64,000 nt of DNA from Paenibacillus_E violae (GCF_032461945.1 NZ_JAWCUD010000003.1:62001-126000), one strand, 5' to 3'; positions 1 to 9,597 are shown, numbered from the stretch's first letter. The notes: generated by a model from the sequence alone, not told the origin. Made by a program: numbers and translations.

Positions 1-1056
1 AACGGCTTCCTCAAATAGTTCATCCACAAGGCTGCACGCTTTTTGCAAATTTCCTGACCTTAAGCAGTAAAAAAGCTCCTTCTCCTTCTCGGGAGAATAG
101 CGGGGCAATGTTTGATGAACCGGGCTCAAATCCCGATACGTGTAAACGGTATTGCCTCCCGTATAGAAATTATAGGAGATGGCAGCGAACGCCTGAGAAT
201 ACGAATACGAGATTTGATGGATCTCCTGTACTTCTTCTCCAAGTCCAATCGATATGGTATATCGGGAGTATTTATTGACATTTTCACGGCATTTTTCCGC
301 AATGACATCTGCATGATAAGCATCCGAAGGATTAAATATCGCAACAAATCGGTTCGTATGATCCCGAAAAACGAAACCTTTGGTGTACTCCCTCAAGCTT
401 TCCTCCAAAATATTGTGAACCGTAAACCGGATGAGTTCGACCTCCTGAACAGGCAGCGTATCCGTTTGCTCACTGAACTGATCGATTTCCGTCAACATCA
501 CAATAAATCGCTCTCGCTCAAGTCCAATATTTAAAAAATCCCACCGCTTTTGGGCCTGTTCAGGGGTCGTTCGGAACTGCAGCAGCAGTTGAAAATATTC
601 CTGCCTCAAAAATGGCAAGCTTTCCCGCAGCTTTCTTTCCATTTCACGATAACGCTGTGTTTCATGAAATTCCTCTTCAATGGACTGCTTCGCCTTCAAA
701 ACAACATCGATAATTTTTTGCGGGGTATACGGTTTGACAATATAATCGAACGCACCTAGACGAAGCGCCTCCTGCGCGTACTCGAAATCGGTATAGCCGC
801 TTAAAAAGACAATTTTCGTTCGTGGAAACCACGCCAATATCTGCCTGGTCATCTCCAGCCCGTCTACTTTGGGCATTCGAATGTCCGTCAGAACGATGTG
901 CGGCTCCGTTTGTTTGATCAGTTCTATCCCCTGCTCGCCATTGCTCGCAGTACCCGAGATGCAAACGCCGTAAGATGTCCAATCGATTTGATTGGCAATA
1001 CCCTGCACGACGGTTTTGATATCGTCGATTACGCACATTCTAAGTTCAGTCGTCAT
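1..1056 (-). CDS. AraC-type two-component response regulator (YesN-like), partial
   Basis: Response regulator of the YesN type; the gene runs off the left edge, so only the first 352 residues are present. The N-terminal receiver domain (about residues 1-125) shows an acidic pocket near VIDDI, the phospho-acceptor Asp in VLTDIRMPKVDG, and the conserved Lys in DYIVKPYTP. A long middle domain follows; the AraC DNA-binding domain expected at the C-terminus lies outside the window. The chosen ATG at 1056 is the only start that avoids an immediate stop. It begins 7 nt after the stop of the sensor kinase upstream, so the two are co-transcribed and form a cognate pair. Likely role: activate the adjacent sugar-transport genes when the kinase senses a carbohydrate signal. 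The family call is firm; the target is inferred from position. Confidence 0.9.
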   Translation of the reverse strand, partial: MTTELRMCVIDDIKTVVQGIANQIDWTSYGVCISGTASNGEQGIELIKQTEPHIVLTDIRMPKVDGLEMTRQILAWFPRTKIVFLSGYTDFEYAQEALRLGAFDYIVKPYTPQKIIDVVLKAKQSIEEEFHETQRYREMERKLRESLPFLRQEYFQLLLQFRTTPEQAQKRWDFLNIGLERERFIVMLTEIDQFSEQTDTLPVQEVELIRFTVHNILEESLREYTKGFVFRDHTNRFVAIFNPSDAYHADVIAEKCRENVNKYSRYTISIGLGEEVQEIHQISYSYSQAFAAISYNFYTGGNTVYTYRDLSPVHQTLPRYSPEKEKELFYCLRSGNLQKACSLVDELFEEAV

Positions 1057-1063
1057 TGCTTCA

Positions 1064-2815
1064 TCACTCGCCTGTCAATGGGATAGTTAGTTGCACCGTG
1101 GTGGAGACATAAGGCTCGCTGCTCAGACGAATATCTGCTTTATTTCCGTAGTAAAGCCTTAGTCGCCCATACACATTGCGAAGCGCATAGCTTTTCTTCG
1201 ACGGCTGTTCACTCCGCATATCCGCATCGACGGATAGGGCGTCCATGCCTGCACCGTTGTCCTCCACCAGTAGAATGAGATGAGACTCAGATTTGGAGAT
1301 GGATATCCGAATGTTCCCCATCCCTTCCATACTTTGAAAGCCATGCAAGATGGAGTTTTCTACCAAGGGTTGCAAAATAATTTTCAAAACGGGAACATCC
1401 CGCAATGACGGGTCCTTTAGCTCAATGGCATACTCGAACAAGTCCTCGTAACATTTTTGCTGAAGCATTAAATATTGCCTTACGTGATCCATCTCTTTCG
1501 TTAAAGTAGTCATCTCATTCCCGCCATTCAAGCCAAACTGGAACAAGAGGGACAGCGACGTAATCATCTCCGTGACATCCCGGTTTTGAGACGTTTCCGA
1601 CTTCCAAATGATCGTATTCAATGTGTTATACAAAAAGTGCGGATCAATTTGCGCCTGAAGCGCTTTAACCTCCATCTTGCGTTTCTCATATTCGGCTTCC
1701 TTGACATCCTCAATGAGGGAAGAAATTTCCTCCAGCATTCGGTTAAACTTCAGCCCAACCTGCGTCACTTCATCTTCATATTTACTGGTGAAACGCACAT
1801 CGAGCTGATTTTGTTCCACTTTCTTCATTAAACCTTGCAGTTTGTGGAGCGGCTTCAGGAGAAAGCTTGAGATGACATTCGATAACACGAAAGCCAATAT
1901 CGCGCAGCATAACATGATCCAAAAGGTGATTGTTTTGATGCGATTCACTTGATGAAGCAAATCCGACTGCGTCTGTATGCTGACCATCGTCCAACTGTCC
2001 GCCAGTGTCAGCCTCGCATAATTAACTAAATACTTGTTACCAGCGATGTCATGTTTGAAAAACCCACGATCTTGGTTCTTTAGCTGATCCAGAAAAGAAG
2101 GGTCATCTTGAAAAGGTGGCGCTTGGCTGCTTAACGGCAGTACCGTTTCGCCTTTGTTTGATATCAGGTAATAGTTTTTAGACTGATCCAACAAACCATC
2201 CGTAACAACTCTGCTTATTGCATCCTCCTTGACGTTAACGACGACATATACATCACGAACGTCCGCTTCGGTAACAGGCTTCATGATCAACGAAATTACC
2301 CTCGACTTTCCTGAAAAAAGCGGATCCTCATGATCTTCCAACCACACGACACGTTCGGTTGTGTTCAAATATTGTGAAAATAACGTATCTTTGAAACGAA
2401 TCTGTCCGTTGCGAAGATCGTTCGTGGCGTACATCTCGCCAACAGGCGTGTAAATCAAAACGGACTGAATCGAAGGCTCTATAAGTTTCATTTGCCCTAG
2501 AGGCGTTTGTAAAGAAGATAACCGCGTATAATAGGAAGCTGAATGATTCGTAACAACATCTTCCATAGCGTTCTTGAAGGGGTCGCTGAGCATCATGGAA
2601 GAAGTCGTAACAATGATGTGTCTAAGCTTCTCGTCAAACACGCGTGCTGTTTTATTGAGTGTATTCTGACTGGAAATAAAGGCTTCACTTTCTGTTGATC
2701 GAAAAGCAATCCAATACGACATCATCCCTGTGATGGAGATGGAGACAACCGTCAGCATCAGAACCAAGATCCATAACCTCCGGCGGAGCGAAAGCCGATA
2801 ATACCATTTGTTCAA
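1064..2815 (-). CDS. Sensor histidine kinase, YesM family
   Basis: Membrane sensor kinase that would phosphorylate the response regulator encoded directly downstream. Order of parts: short cytoplasmic start, first membrane helix (about residues 8-30), a large extracellular sensing domain, a second membrane helix near 285-310, a HAMP linker, the YesM-type His_kinase domain with the phospho-acceptor His in QAQIDPHFLYNTLN, and a GHKL ATPase domain with N-box (ILQPLVENSILHG) and G-box (VEDNGAG). I place the start at a TTG at 2815 because a strong GGAGAAGGGGG ribosome site sits 7 nt before it; an in-frame TTG eight codons further upstream would put that site inside the gene. It follows the binding-protein gene after a stem-loop and precedes the regulator by 7 nt. 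Confidence 0.92.
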   Translation of the reverse strand: MNKWYYRLSLRRRLWILVLMLTVVSISITGMMSYWIAFRSTESEAFISSQNTLNKTARVFDEKLRHIIVTTSSMMLSDPFKNAMEDVVTNHSASYYTRLSSLQTPLGQMKLIEPSIQSVLIYTPVGEMYATNDLRNGQIRFKDTLFSQYLNTTERVVWLEDHEDPLFSGKSRVISLIMKPVTEADVRDVYVVVNVKEDAISRVVTDGLLDQSKNYYLISNKGETVLPLSSQAPPFQDDPSFLDQLKNQDRGFFKHDIAGNKYLVNYARLTLADSWTMVSIQTQSDLLHQVNRIKTITFWIMLCCAILAFVLSNVISSFLLKPLHKLQGLMKKVEQNQLDVRFTSKYEDEVTQVGLKFNRMLEEISSLIEDVKEAEYEKRKMEVKALQAQIDPHFLYNTLNTIIWKSETSQNRDVTEMITSLSLLFQFGLNGGNEMTTLTKEMDHVRQYLMLQQKCYEDLFEYAIELKDPSLRDVPVLKIILQPLVENSILHGFQSMEGMGNIRISISKSESHLILLVEDNGAGMDALSVDADMRSEQPSKKSYALRNVYGRLRLYYGNKADIRLSSEPYVSTTVQLTIPLTGE

Positions 2816-2849
2816 GCTGTATCCCCCTTCTCCGCACAATAATAAGGAA

Positions 2850-2880
2850 GAGACGCGCTGCTTTAGGCCGCGCGCCCCTT
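2850..2880 (-). terminator. Stem-loop between binding-protein gene and kinase gene
   Basis: A GC-rich inverted repeat (arms at 2852-2858 and 2870-2876) lies between the binding-protein stop and the kinase start. It has no long T-run, so it looks more like an attenuator or RNA-stabilising stem than a full terminator. It would keep expression of the lipoprotein high and of the kinase and regulator low. Confidence 0.5.
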
Positions 2881-2907
2881 ACCTATTGTAACCATTAAAC
2901 TTTGCGC

Positions 2908-4314
2908 CTATTTGGCAAGACTACCCTGCAGTTTGCCCGGATCAAAATCCGGATCCGCCTTCATCTTCGTTTCTCCCGCGGCACGCGCTTTGTCCAATGC
3001 CGCATTATAGCGAGTGTTCAAATCGCTCAGAAGCTTGTCCAAATCTCCGCCTTCAAGCATGTATTTAATGATGACGTTCCCTAATTTTGTTCCTTCCACC
3101 TTGGTTTCTGCTACGCTAGTCGGAGTCGTTGCATATAATGCGTCGAACTTCGTAGGCAAGAAACCTTCAATACCTGGCATAGCCGGCTTTTTCGCAGTGG
3201 CATTCACATCCGGTACAATCGAGATTCCAAGACCTTTTTCGTGGTATTCCTTTTGGAAGTCCAGATTATAGATGTACTCCATGAATTTCCATGCTTTATC
3301 TTTGTTTGGAGTGTCTTTGTTGATTCCAATATAATTCCCCGTATTGGCAACGGCTACAGTTCCTTGCTGTTTCCCGTCAATCGTTGGGGGCAGCGCCGCG
3401 CTCCAGTTAATTTGGGTCGGGAATTGGCTTTGATATACGGCAGGTTCACCCGAGTGGTTAAAATACATGCCGATTTTTCCTGCCGCGAATTGGGCACGTA
3501 GCGGATCAATATCAAGCGATTCAACACCAGGCAGCATACTGCCGTCTTGCTTCATTTGGCGAAGCGCCTCAACAATAGGCTTATAAGCAGCAAAATCGTA
3601 CTGACCTGTTTTGTAATTATAGCCGTCCAACACAGACGTTCCGCTGAAGGATCCGATAGGGTTGGCAATCCGTGAGAAGGCAGAACTTGGGTTTTTGAAG
3701 TTTTCCGCAAAACCGTAAGCTCCGATATCTTTGCCGGCTTCCGTAATTTTCTTAGCATCTTCCACCATTTCCTGAATGGTTTTTGGCGGTTCCGTAATGC
3801 CGGCTTTTTTGAATAGATCTACGTTATAGATTAATCTCCAATATTGCCCTGTGTTCGGAAGCGAATAAATTTTTCCATCGACCATATTGCTACCTTCAAC
3901 AAGTAGATTATTATATCGTTTCTTCATATCGTCTGTCATCATATCGTTCAGGGGCAATAGGTAACCTTTCTTCACAAAGCCGGGAAAATCGTTGGTCCGA
4001 AAAATATCAGGTGCTTGTTTGCTTGCAAAAGCAATATCGACAGACTGGTTAAAGTTATCCGCCATCACCGTCATCTCAACTTCAATGTTGTCCTTGTTGG
4101 TTTCATTGAACTTTTTGATAACTTCCTTCATATAGTCAGCATCATGACGGTCAATCGTCCAGTAGGCAAGTTTCGTCTTCTGCCCGCTTGCTCCAGGTGC
4201 GCTACTTGCGCCGGCACTGTTATTCGTAGGCTGACCGGTTTGTCCACCGCATGCTGCAAGTGAAGCTACCAGTGTAACGCCAAGCAACGTGCTCATTACT
4301 ACTTTTTTACTCAT
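2908..4314 (-). CDS. Extracellular sugar-binding lipoprotein of an ABC importer
   Basis: Solute-binding protein that captures an oligosaccharide or sugar outside the membrane and hands it to the two permeases encoded upstream. The N-terminus is a lipoprotein signal with lipobox LAAC (residues 19-22), followed by a Gly/Ser/Ala-rich linker and an SBP_bac-type fold of about 420 residues, normal for the carbohydrate uptake 1 (CUT1) family. A GGGAGG ribosome site precedes the ATG. The gene has its own upstream region with paired half-sites and a weak -35 (see 4409-4442), suggesting activator-dependent expression. No ATPase gene is present, as is usual when a shared MsmX-type ATPase serves many importers. 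With a GH38 mannosidase in the same locus, a mannose-containing glycan is a plausible ligand, but this is inference. Confidence 0.93.
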   Translation of the reverse strand: MSKKVVMSTLLGVTLVASLAACGGQTGQPTNNSAGASSAPGASGQKTKLAYWTIDRHDADYMKEVIKKFNETNKDNIEVEMTVMADNFNQSVDIAFASKQAPDIFRTNDFPGFVKKGYLLPLNDMMTDDMKKRYNNLLVEGSNMVDGKIYSLPNTGQYWRLIYNVDLFKKAGITEPPKTIQEMVEDAKKITEAGKDIGAYGFAENFKNPSSAFSRIANPIGSFSGTSVLDGYNYKTGQYDFAAYKPIVEALRQMKQDGSMLPGVESLDIDPLRAQFAAGKIGMYFNHSGEPAVYQSQFPTQINWSAALPPTIDGKQQGTVAVANTGNYIGINKDTPNKDKAWKFMEYIYNLDFQKEYHEKGLGISIVPDVNATAKKPAMPGIEGFLPTKFDALYATTPTSVAETKVEGTKLGNVIIKYMLEGGDLDKLLSDLNTRYNAALDKARAAGETKMKADPDFDPGKLQGSLAK

Positions 4315-4376
4315 GTTGTTAACCCTCCCGTTTCTCTCTTACAAATGTCTGAACCATGCCTCATGTAACTGTTTTC

Positions 4377-4442
4377 ATAATAACGCTATATCCGTTTTGA
4401 CCGTGAAGGACAAATCAACTTTCCAGGTGGGGGAAAATAACT
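4377..4442 (-). promoter_or_regulatory. Activator-type promoter with paired half-sites before the binding-protein gene
   Basis: Read on the minus strand, AGTTATTTTC (from 4442) and AGTTGATTTGTC (from 4420) start exactly 22 bp apart. They are followed after 26 nt by a -10 box TATTAT (4377-4382) with no good -35. AGTTGATTTGTC recurs exactly at 6328-6339, before the permease gene. This is the geometry expected for an AraC/YesN-type activator covering the -35 region. Protein binding is inferred. Confidence 0.55.
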
Positions 4443-4464
4443 CTTTTGTATGTTCCTGTAACCC

Positions 4465-5328
4465 TTATCCTTTTACACTTCCTGCCGTCACCTGAATAAA
4501 TGACTTATTTGCCAATATATATACGACCAAAATAGGTAGGAAAGATAAACAGGCACCAGCCATCATCAGATGTGCCTCGGCTGCGGCGCCAATGCCGTAG
4601 CGTAAATTAGCAAGCCCAACCGTCAGTGTTTGCAGTTTCGGATTCGTCATCGTGAAGACCAACGGCAAGATATATTCATTCCAAGCGCCGCGGAACGTGA
4701 ACAAGGCAGTAACGCCTAGTGCAGGGCTCAAGAGCGGGAGAATAATTCGCCAATACACGGTAAAGAAATTGCAGCCGTCGATGTAAGCCGCTTCATCCAA
4801 ATCCTTCGGAATGGCCTTAAAGAAGCCGATCAACATGAAGTAAATCACCGCATGGGAACTGATCAGAATGATAATGACGCCCCAAAGGGATTTGTTTAAA
4901 CCAAGTTTAACCATGAGATTGAACTGCGGCATCAAGACGACGGCGCCAATGGAGATAAACATCGTGCTCGCTTGCAGAGCTACGTACAGCTTTTTGCCTG
5001 GGAACCTCGTTCTATCCACGGCATAAGCGGACATGGTTGCAACGAGCAGCGTGCCAATCGTCACAATTACGCTGATAAAAAGGCTATTCCACGTAAACTG
5101 AGCGAAATTGGCCTGTTTCCAGGCTGTAGCATAGTTGGAGAACTTCCAGACGGTCGGCAATAAGGTGGCACCGGTCGTCAATTCAGCATTCGTTTTTACA
5201 GAGCCCAACATCGCCATAATAATAGGGAATATCGTGAAAAAAGCAACTGCGATCAAAAAAATCCATTTGATACTGTGCCAGATAATGCGGCCGCCGAGGT
5301 AACCGCCAGATTTCGTGCTAGTAGTCAT
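4465..5328 (-). CDS. Sugar ABC transporter permease, MalG/CUT1 type
   Basis: Inner-membrane permease of 287 residues with six predicted membrane helices. It has the EAA loop that docks the ATPase (DLDEAAYIDGCNFFTVYWRI, about residues 185-205) and the conserved C-terminal VTAGSVKG typical of MalG-like subunits. I use the ATG at 5328, which has GGGAGGG 6 nt upstream; the in-frame ATG five codons earlier overlaps that ribosome site. The gene follows its partner permease by 16 nt, so both are translated from one mRNA. Together with the lipoprotein at 2908-4314 they form one importer. Confidence 0.93.
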   Translation of the reverse strand: MTTSTKSGGYLGGRIIWHSIKWIFLIAVAFFTIFPIIMAMLGSVKTNAELTTGATLLPTVWKFSNYATAWKQANFAQFTWNSLFISVIVTIGTLLVATMSAYAVDRTRFPGKKLYVALQASTMFISIGAVVLMPQFNLMVKLGLNKSLWGVIIILISSHAVIYFMLIGFFKAIPKDLDEAAYIDGCNFFTVYWRIILPLLSPALGVTALFTFRGAWNEYILPLVFTMTNPKLQTLTVGLANLRYGIGAAAEAHLMMAGACLSFLPILVVYILANKSFIQVTAGSVKG

Positions 5329-5344
5329 TGTATACCCTCCCATG

Positions 5345-6238
5345 TTAATCCTGATTCAATCGTTTGGACATCGCGAAATAAACAATGGTAATCAACCCGA
5401 CGATCAGGGCTGTTACGAAACCGGCGGCGCTGCCGTAGCCAATTTGTTGGACGGTCGGAGAAACAGCCGAGACTGGGAAAAATAGCTTGTACACATATAG
5501 ATACATGACATCGGTTTTGCCGAAAGGTCCTCCCTCGGTCATGACCATAATGCTTTCATACCCTTTCAAGGAGTTGATAATGGCAAGCATAACGATCATC
5601 TGCAAGACAGGTCCGAGCATCGGAATGGTAATGTACCAAAACTTTTGAACCACATTTGCTCCATCGATGGAAGCACTTTCGTATAAATCATCTGGAATCC
5701 CTTGCAATCCGGCAATGAAAAGGAGCATATAGTTACCGATCGCCCCCCATATGGCCATAATAATAACCGTGATCATGGCATAATCCGGGCCCAGCCAATC
5801 AATCGCTTTGGAGATCAGGCCATATTTTAGCAAAAATTGATTGAGCAGTCCGTTATACGAATTAAAAATGGTGAAAAATACGATCGCCATGACGGATGTG
5901 CTTATAATCGTCGGCATAAAATACACGGCACGCAAGAGTACCTTCCCTTTGATCCCCCGATTTAAAATAACGGCAAGGATCAGCGAAAGCGGCAGCACGA
6001 TAATCAGCTTGCCACCCGCATAGATCATAGTGTTATATACCGAATGCCAATATTCCGTATCGCGCAGCAATCTTGTAAAATTATCGATACCGATAAATTT
6101 CTCTTCTCCATATCCCTGATAATCGTAAAACATATAGCGAAACGCCCATATCAGCGGATAGATGCCTAACGCCAAAGTTAAAAAAAGACTTGGAAAAATA
6201 AAAACATAGGAATTGAAAAGGGAGTTCCTTTTGCGCAT
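5345..6238 (-). CDS. Sugar ABC transporter permease, MalF/UgpA type
   Basis: Membrane permease of 297 residues and first gene of the transporter transcript (this gene, second permease, then the binding protein and two-component genes). Six membrane helices are visible. The EAA loop reads DLYESASIDGANVVQKFWYI and is followed by the usual hydrophobic C-terminal segment ending in a short basic tail. An AAGGAG ribosome site precedes the ATG. The upstream region holds paired half-sites resembling those before the binding-protein gene, so both units are probably controlled by the same regulator. Confidence 0.93.
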   Translation of the reverse strand: MRKRNSLFNSYVFIFPSLFLTLALGIYPLIWAFRYMFYDYQGYGEEKFIGIDNFTRLLRDTEYWHSVYNTMIYAGGKLIIVLPLSLILAVILNRGIKGKVLLRAVYFMPTIISTSVMAIVFFTIFNSYNGLLNQFLLKYGLISKAIDWLGPDYAMITVIIMAIWGAIGNYMLLFIAGLQGIPDDLYESASIDGANVVQKFWYITIPMLGPVLQMIVMLAIINSLKGYESIMVMTEGGPFGKTDVMYLYVYKLFFPVSAVSPTVQQIGYGSAAGFVTALIVGLITIVYFAMSKRLNQD

Positions 6239-6276
6239 ATGTGATCTACTCCTTAGACTTAATTAGTAGATTAAGC

Positions 6277-6339
6277 ATATTACAACCGCGCAGAAAGGCG
6301 GGAGTGGTAATCCAACTATGTCCGTGCGACAAATCAACT
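6277..6339 (-). promoter_or_regulatory. Activator-type promoter with paired half-sites before the permease gene
   Basis: On the minus strand AGTTGATTTGTC (from 6339) and AGTTGGATTACC (from 6317) begin 22 bp apart. A TAATAT -10 box (6277-6282) follows the second half-site after 23 nt, and no -35 match is seen. The spacing and sequence echo the site at 4377-4442. The upstream half-site is about 90 nt before the start codon, against about 95 nt at the other site. Confidence 0.55.
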
Positions 6340-6411
6340 GTCTTCCTCTTAAGGGGAGGGAATTGGGAATCGCTCAGCAGATACGCAGTGGATGCACGGC
6401 AAACGCAAATA

Positions 6412-6432
6412 GACCGCGAAAAATTCGCGGCC
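6412..6432 (-). terminator. Hairpin after the mannosidase gene
   Basis: Perfect 7-bp arms CCGCGAA/TTCGCGG (6414-6420 and 6424-6430) with a 3-nt loop lie 18 bp beyond the mannosidase stop. The following T-run is short and interrupted, so termination may be partial, with some read-through into the permease genes. Confidence 0.45.
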
Positions 6433-6447
6433 TCGTTTACATGAAAG

Positions 6448-9400
6448 CTAATTAAAATGGATTATAAAGGTCTTGATCTCATAAGGCTTCATTTGAACGC
6501 TTATTCGAGCGTCATGCTGCTGCTCGCCTTCCAGGCGTTCGAGCAGATTACATTCCTGCCAAGACGCTATCCGTGCATCGCTCGTTATGTCCACTTGTCC
6601 GCTAATTCCTGCGAACTCGTGTACACGAAGAATGACTCCATTTTGGTCCTCAGCTCGTTTGACTGCATCAATCATGACATGATCGCAGGAAAGCTGGAAC
6701 AGGCTGAACGAGGCTTGATCGGGCGCACCGGAGGCAGATGTCAAAGGATTGTTAAGTGACCATGCGGAATGCATCGTTTTACCTTCATACCAATCGCCGG
6801 CATGCGGAAGCAGTGAATACGTGAAGTGATGCTCACCAATGTCAGCTGTAGGGTCCGGAACCTTTGCGGACTTAATCAGCGTGAGTCTCATGACATGATC
6901 TTTGATATCATAGCCGTATTTGCAATCATTCAAGAGGCTGACGCCATATCCCCGTTCGGACAAATCAGCCCACTGATGGCCAACCGTCTCGAACCGTGCA
7001 TAGTCCCAGCTTGTATTCCAATGCGTAGGCCGCTTTACATTGCCGAATTGAATGTCATAGGTCGCTTCCGTCGCCCGGATGCGCACAGGAAATGCTACCT
7101 TCAACAATTTTCGCTGCTCATTCCAATTAACATGCGTTTTGAAATCTATTCTGCGGCTATGCGCGTAGAGCACCATATCTTGTACAACGGTTGAATCCAT
7201 GTAGGACCATTCGAATCGAACGATAGCAGCCAAAGCTCCGGTATCCGTCACTTCCAACCGAGTCACACAAGTTACTTCCTGTTTTTTCTCAGTATAAAAA
7301 ATGTCAATATCCCACGCCTCGTGCCGACCTTTCGGCTTGTCTTCAAACACCTCAAATCGGTTGCCTCGCTGACCCTCAGCAATGATTTCCCGCTTCTCTA
7401 TGCGATCATAGAGTCGTTCAATCTGACCCTGATCATCCCATTCAATTTCGTAAAAAGGAGTGATTAATCCCTGATCCAGCTTTTGGAATGGATTCTCTTT
7501 CACTTTTTGCATATACGTATCCGCTCTATCGGCCTGACGAATCACCGTGTAACCCATCGATGGAATGTTCTCCACCTTAACCCACATCTTCCCATCCGCC
7601 CTCTGCACTTCAAGCGGACGTTGATGAGCATCCAACCAGTCTTCTGCAGACTCTCCTTGGGGCAAGCATACGATATCCGTTTGCTCCCATGGCGAACTGT
7701 TGAACACCACCACTTCACGCCCCTGCTTGCCGTCTGTTAGATAGGAAACGGATTGATTCCACACCTTCTCGCCAATGGCATGAGCTTCACTGTATTCAAT
7801 CCTGCTATCCTCGTAGACCTCTCGAATCGACGAACCCGGGATGATGTCATGGAACTGGTTGCGTAAAATAATCTTCCAACCTTCATATAAAAGGAGCGAG
7901 CTTTCACTAGTCCCTACATGTGCGGTGGCATTTAATATGCTGCTCATGACCTGCATCCATTCCGTTTCTCTATACAAGAGCTCCAGCTTTCGATTCATAA
8001 GCTTGTTATATGCTTGGCTTGTATAGGTGCCGCGATGCAGCTCCAAATACAATTCGCCGTCCCATGTGTGCACATAGGATTTTGAATTCGACACTTGTTG
8101 CTGCAGCTCGTTGAAATAAGTGTCCGCGCGTCCCGTCTTCACCTCGGGAATACCAGGTATTTGATCTAATCTGCGCCTCATCTCCAGCATTTCCCGGTTT
8201 ACGCCGCCCCCGCCATCGCCGTATCCATAAGCCAGCAGTAAAGACGAATTGAGCGACTTATCACGGTAAGCGTCCCAAATCCCTTGTACCGAGGACGGCG
8301 TTACTTTTCCGTTGTACGTATAGTAGAAGGCTCCTTCGCTGGAGCCAGGATCAGGCGTAGTAATGAAATGAGTCAAAATTTCTGTGCCATCAATCCCCCT
8401 CCACATAAAAGTGTCATGAGGCATCCGATTGTATTGATTCCAACTGATTTTCGTCGTCATGAAAGATTCAATACCGGCCTTTCGCAAAATCTGCGGCAGC
8501 GCCCAGCTGTATCCAAATACATCAGGCAACCACAAATATTTGCAGGCAACACCAAATTCGTCACGGAAGAATTGGGTGCCATACAGAAGCTGCCGTACAA
8601 GCGACTCCCCGGAAGCCAAGTTGCAATCCGCCTCCAGCCACATCGCACCGCCTGCTTCCCAGCGCCCTTCCTGTACACGTTCCTTGATGCGTTCATAAAT
8701 TTCCGGATAATCCGACTTGATGTATTCATACAGTTGCGGCTGTGTTTGCAAGAAAATGTACTCCGGGTACTGCTCCATTAATCGCAGCACCGTTGAAAAA
8801 GATCTCGCGGCTTTTTCCCGCGTATGTTTCAAACGCCAGAGCCATGCGACATCGATATGCGTATGCCCGATGCATTGAACCACAACCGAGTGCAGTTTGG
8901 GCACCGCTGACAACGCATTTTGAAGCTGCTCCTGCGCGCTCGCTACTGAACTGTAAAAAGCCTCGCTGCCTGGCCTTGACCAATCGAGCAGCAGAAAAGC
9001 TTGATCCAGCATAGACAGCAGCTGGTGCCGTTCCGGACGATTTTCATCCAGGATGCGAATCGTTTCCAACAAAGCTTTGGCTGTGTAGAACAGATCGTCG
9101 CATGCTTCATCCAGCCAGCACAATGCGGCCATCTCCAGCTTGCTCTCCATTTCAAGGTGGCTTTGATAGCCGCCTAGCCCGGACCACAAACGGAAGCGAA
9201 GCTGGATCGTGGAACCAATCAGTTCTTCCGAGAAAAATACTTCCTCATGATTCGAATCCACGCCCTGATACGGCTCCCCGTTCAAAAAAAGCAGCGATTC
9301 AAACCCGCTGTTCGTTCCTCCACCCGTTTGGCCTAAGTTAAATCGGCCGATGACCTTTTTTCCTTTCCACTCGGCCGGGATAACAGGGTCTGCAGCTAAC

Positions 9401-9597
9401 CAGTAGTAGACATCGCGCCCTTTCCAGCGATCTCCATTTTGAATAGTCCCCCACTCGCCGTCTTCTGTCGGGTAAGCTCCAATCGCTCCTTCGGCATCGT
9501 GTTTCATTCGAAAAGTATCGATAACTCTAGCATCACGGTAGCGAAATGGTTCCAGTTCATGGATGCGTGCATGCAATTTCTCAACAGTCCAAAACAT
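6448..9597 (-). CDS. Alpha-mannosidase, glycoside hydrolase family 38
   Basis: Large cytoplasmic hydrolase (1049 residues, no signal peptide) that removes alpha-linked mannose from imported oligosaccharides. The GH38 catalytic domain begins near residue 250 with the metal-binding HTHIDVAWLW motif; the nucleophile Asp lies in WLPDVFGYSWALPQ. The middle three-helix and C-terminal beta domains follow, giving normal length for the family. I choose the ATG at 9597, which has GGGAG 7 nt upstream; an ATG two codons earlier is too close to that site. It is transcribed towards the permease genes after a 209-bp gap containing a hairpin and the second promoter. Lack of secretion fits a model in which glycans are imported first and trimmed inside. 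The exact linkage specificity cannot be read from sequence. Confidence 0.95.
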   Translation of the reverse strand: MFWTVEKLHARIHELEPFRYRDARVIDTFRMKHDAEGAIGAYPTEDGEWGTIQNGDRWKGRDVYYWLAADPVIPAEWKGKKVIGRFNLGQTGGGTNSGFESLLFLNGEPYQGVDSNHEEVFFSEELIGSTIQLRFRLWSGLGGYQSHLEMESKLEMAALCWLDEACDDLFYTAKALLETIRILDENRPERHQLLSMLDQAFLLLDWSRPGSEAFYSSVASAQEQLQNALSAVPKLHSVVVQCIGHTHIDVAWLWRLKHTREKAARSFSTVLRLMEQYPEYIFLQTQPQLYEYIKSDYPEIYERIKERVQEGRWEAGGAMWLEADCNLASGESLVRQLLYGTQFFRDEFGVACKYLWLPDVFGYSWALPQILRKAGIESFMTTKISWNQYNRMPHDTFMWRGIDGTEILTHFITTPDPGSSEGAFYYTYNGKVTPSSVQGIWDAYRDKSLNSSLLLAYGYGDGGGGVNREMLEMRRRLDQIPGIPEVKTGRADTYFNELQQQVSNSKSYVHTWDGELYLELHRGTYTSQAYNKLMNRKLELLYRETEWMQVMSSILNATAHVGTSESSLLLYEGWKIILRNQFHDIIPGSSIREVYEDSRIEYSEAHAIGEKVWNQSVSYLTDGKQGREVVVFNSSPWEQTDIVCLPQGESAEDWLDAHQRPLEVQRADGKMWVKVENIPSMGYTVIRQADRADTYMQKVKENPFQKLDQGLITPFYEIEWDDQGQIERLYDRIEKREIIAEGQRGNRFEVFEDKPKGRHEAWDIDIFYTEKKQEVTCVTRLEVTDTGALAAIVRFEWSYMDSTVVQDMVLYAHSRRIDFKTHVNWNEQRKLLKVAFPVRIRATEATYDIQFGNVKRPTHWNTSWDYARFETVGHQWADLSERGYGVSLLNDCKYGYDIKDHVMRLTLIKSAKVPDPTADIGEHHFTYSLLPHAGDWYEGKTMHSAWSLNNPLTSASGAPDQASFSLFQLSCDHVMIDAVKRAEDQNGVILRVHEFAGISGQVDITSDARIASWQECNLLERLEGEQQHDARISVQMKPYEIKTFIIHFN

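Noticed and set aside
677..1036. Minus-strand open frame of 119 codons within the response regulator
   Set aside because: Different frame from the clear receiver domain; Arg/Gly-rich shadow without a ribosome site.
4375..4395. Cre-like core GCGTTAT before the first binding-protein gene
   Set aside because: Only about 10 of 14 consensus positions match, and it overlaps the -10 box; not listed as a cre site.
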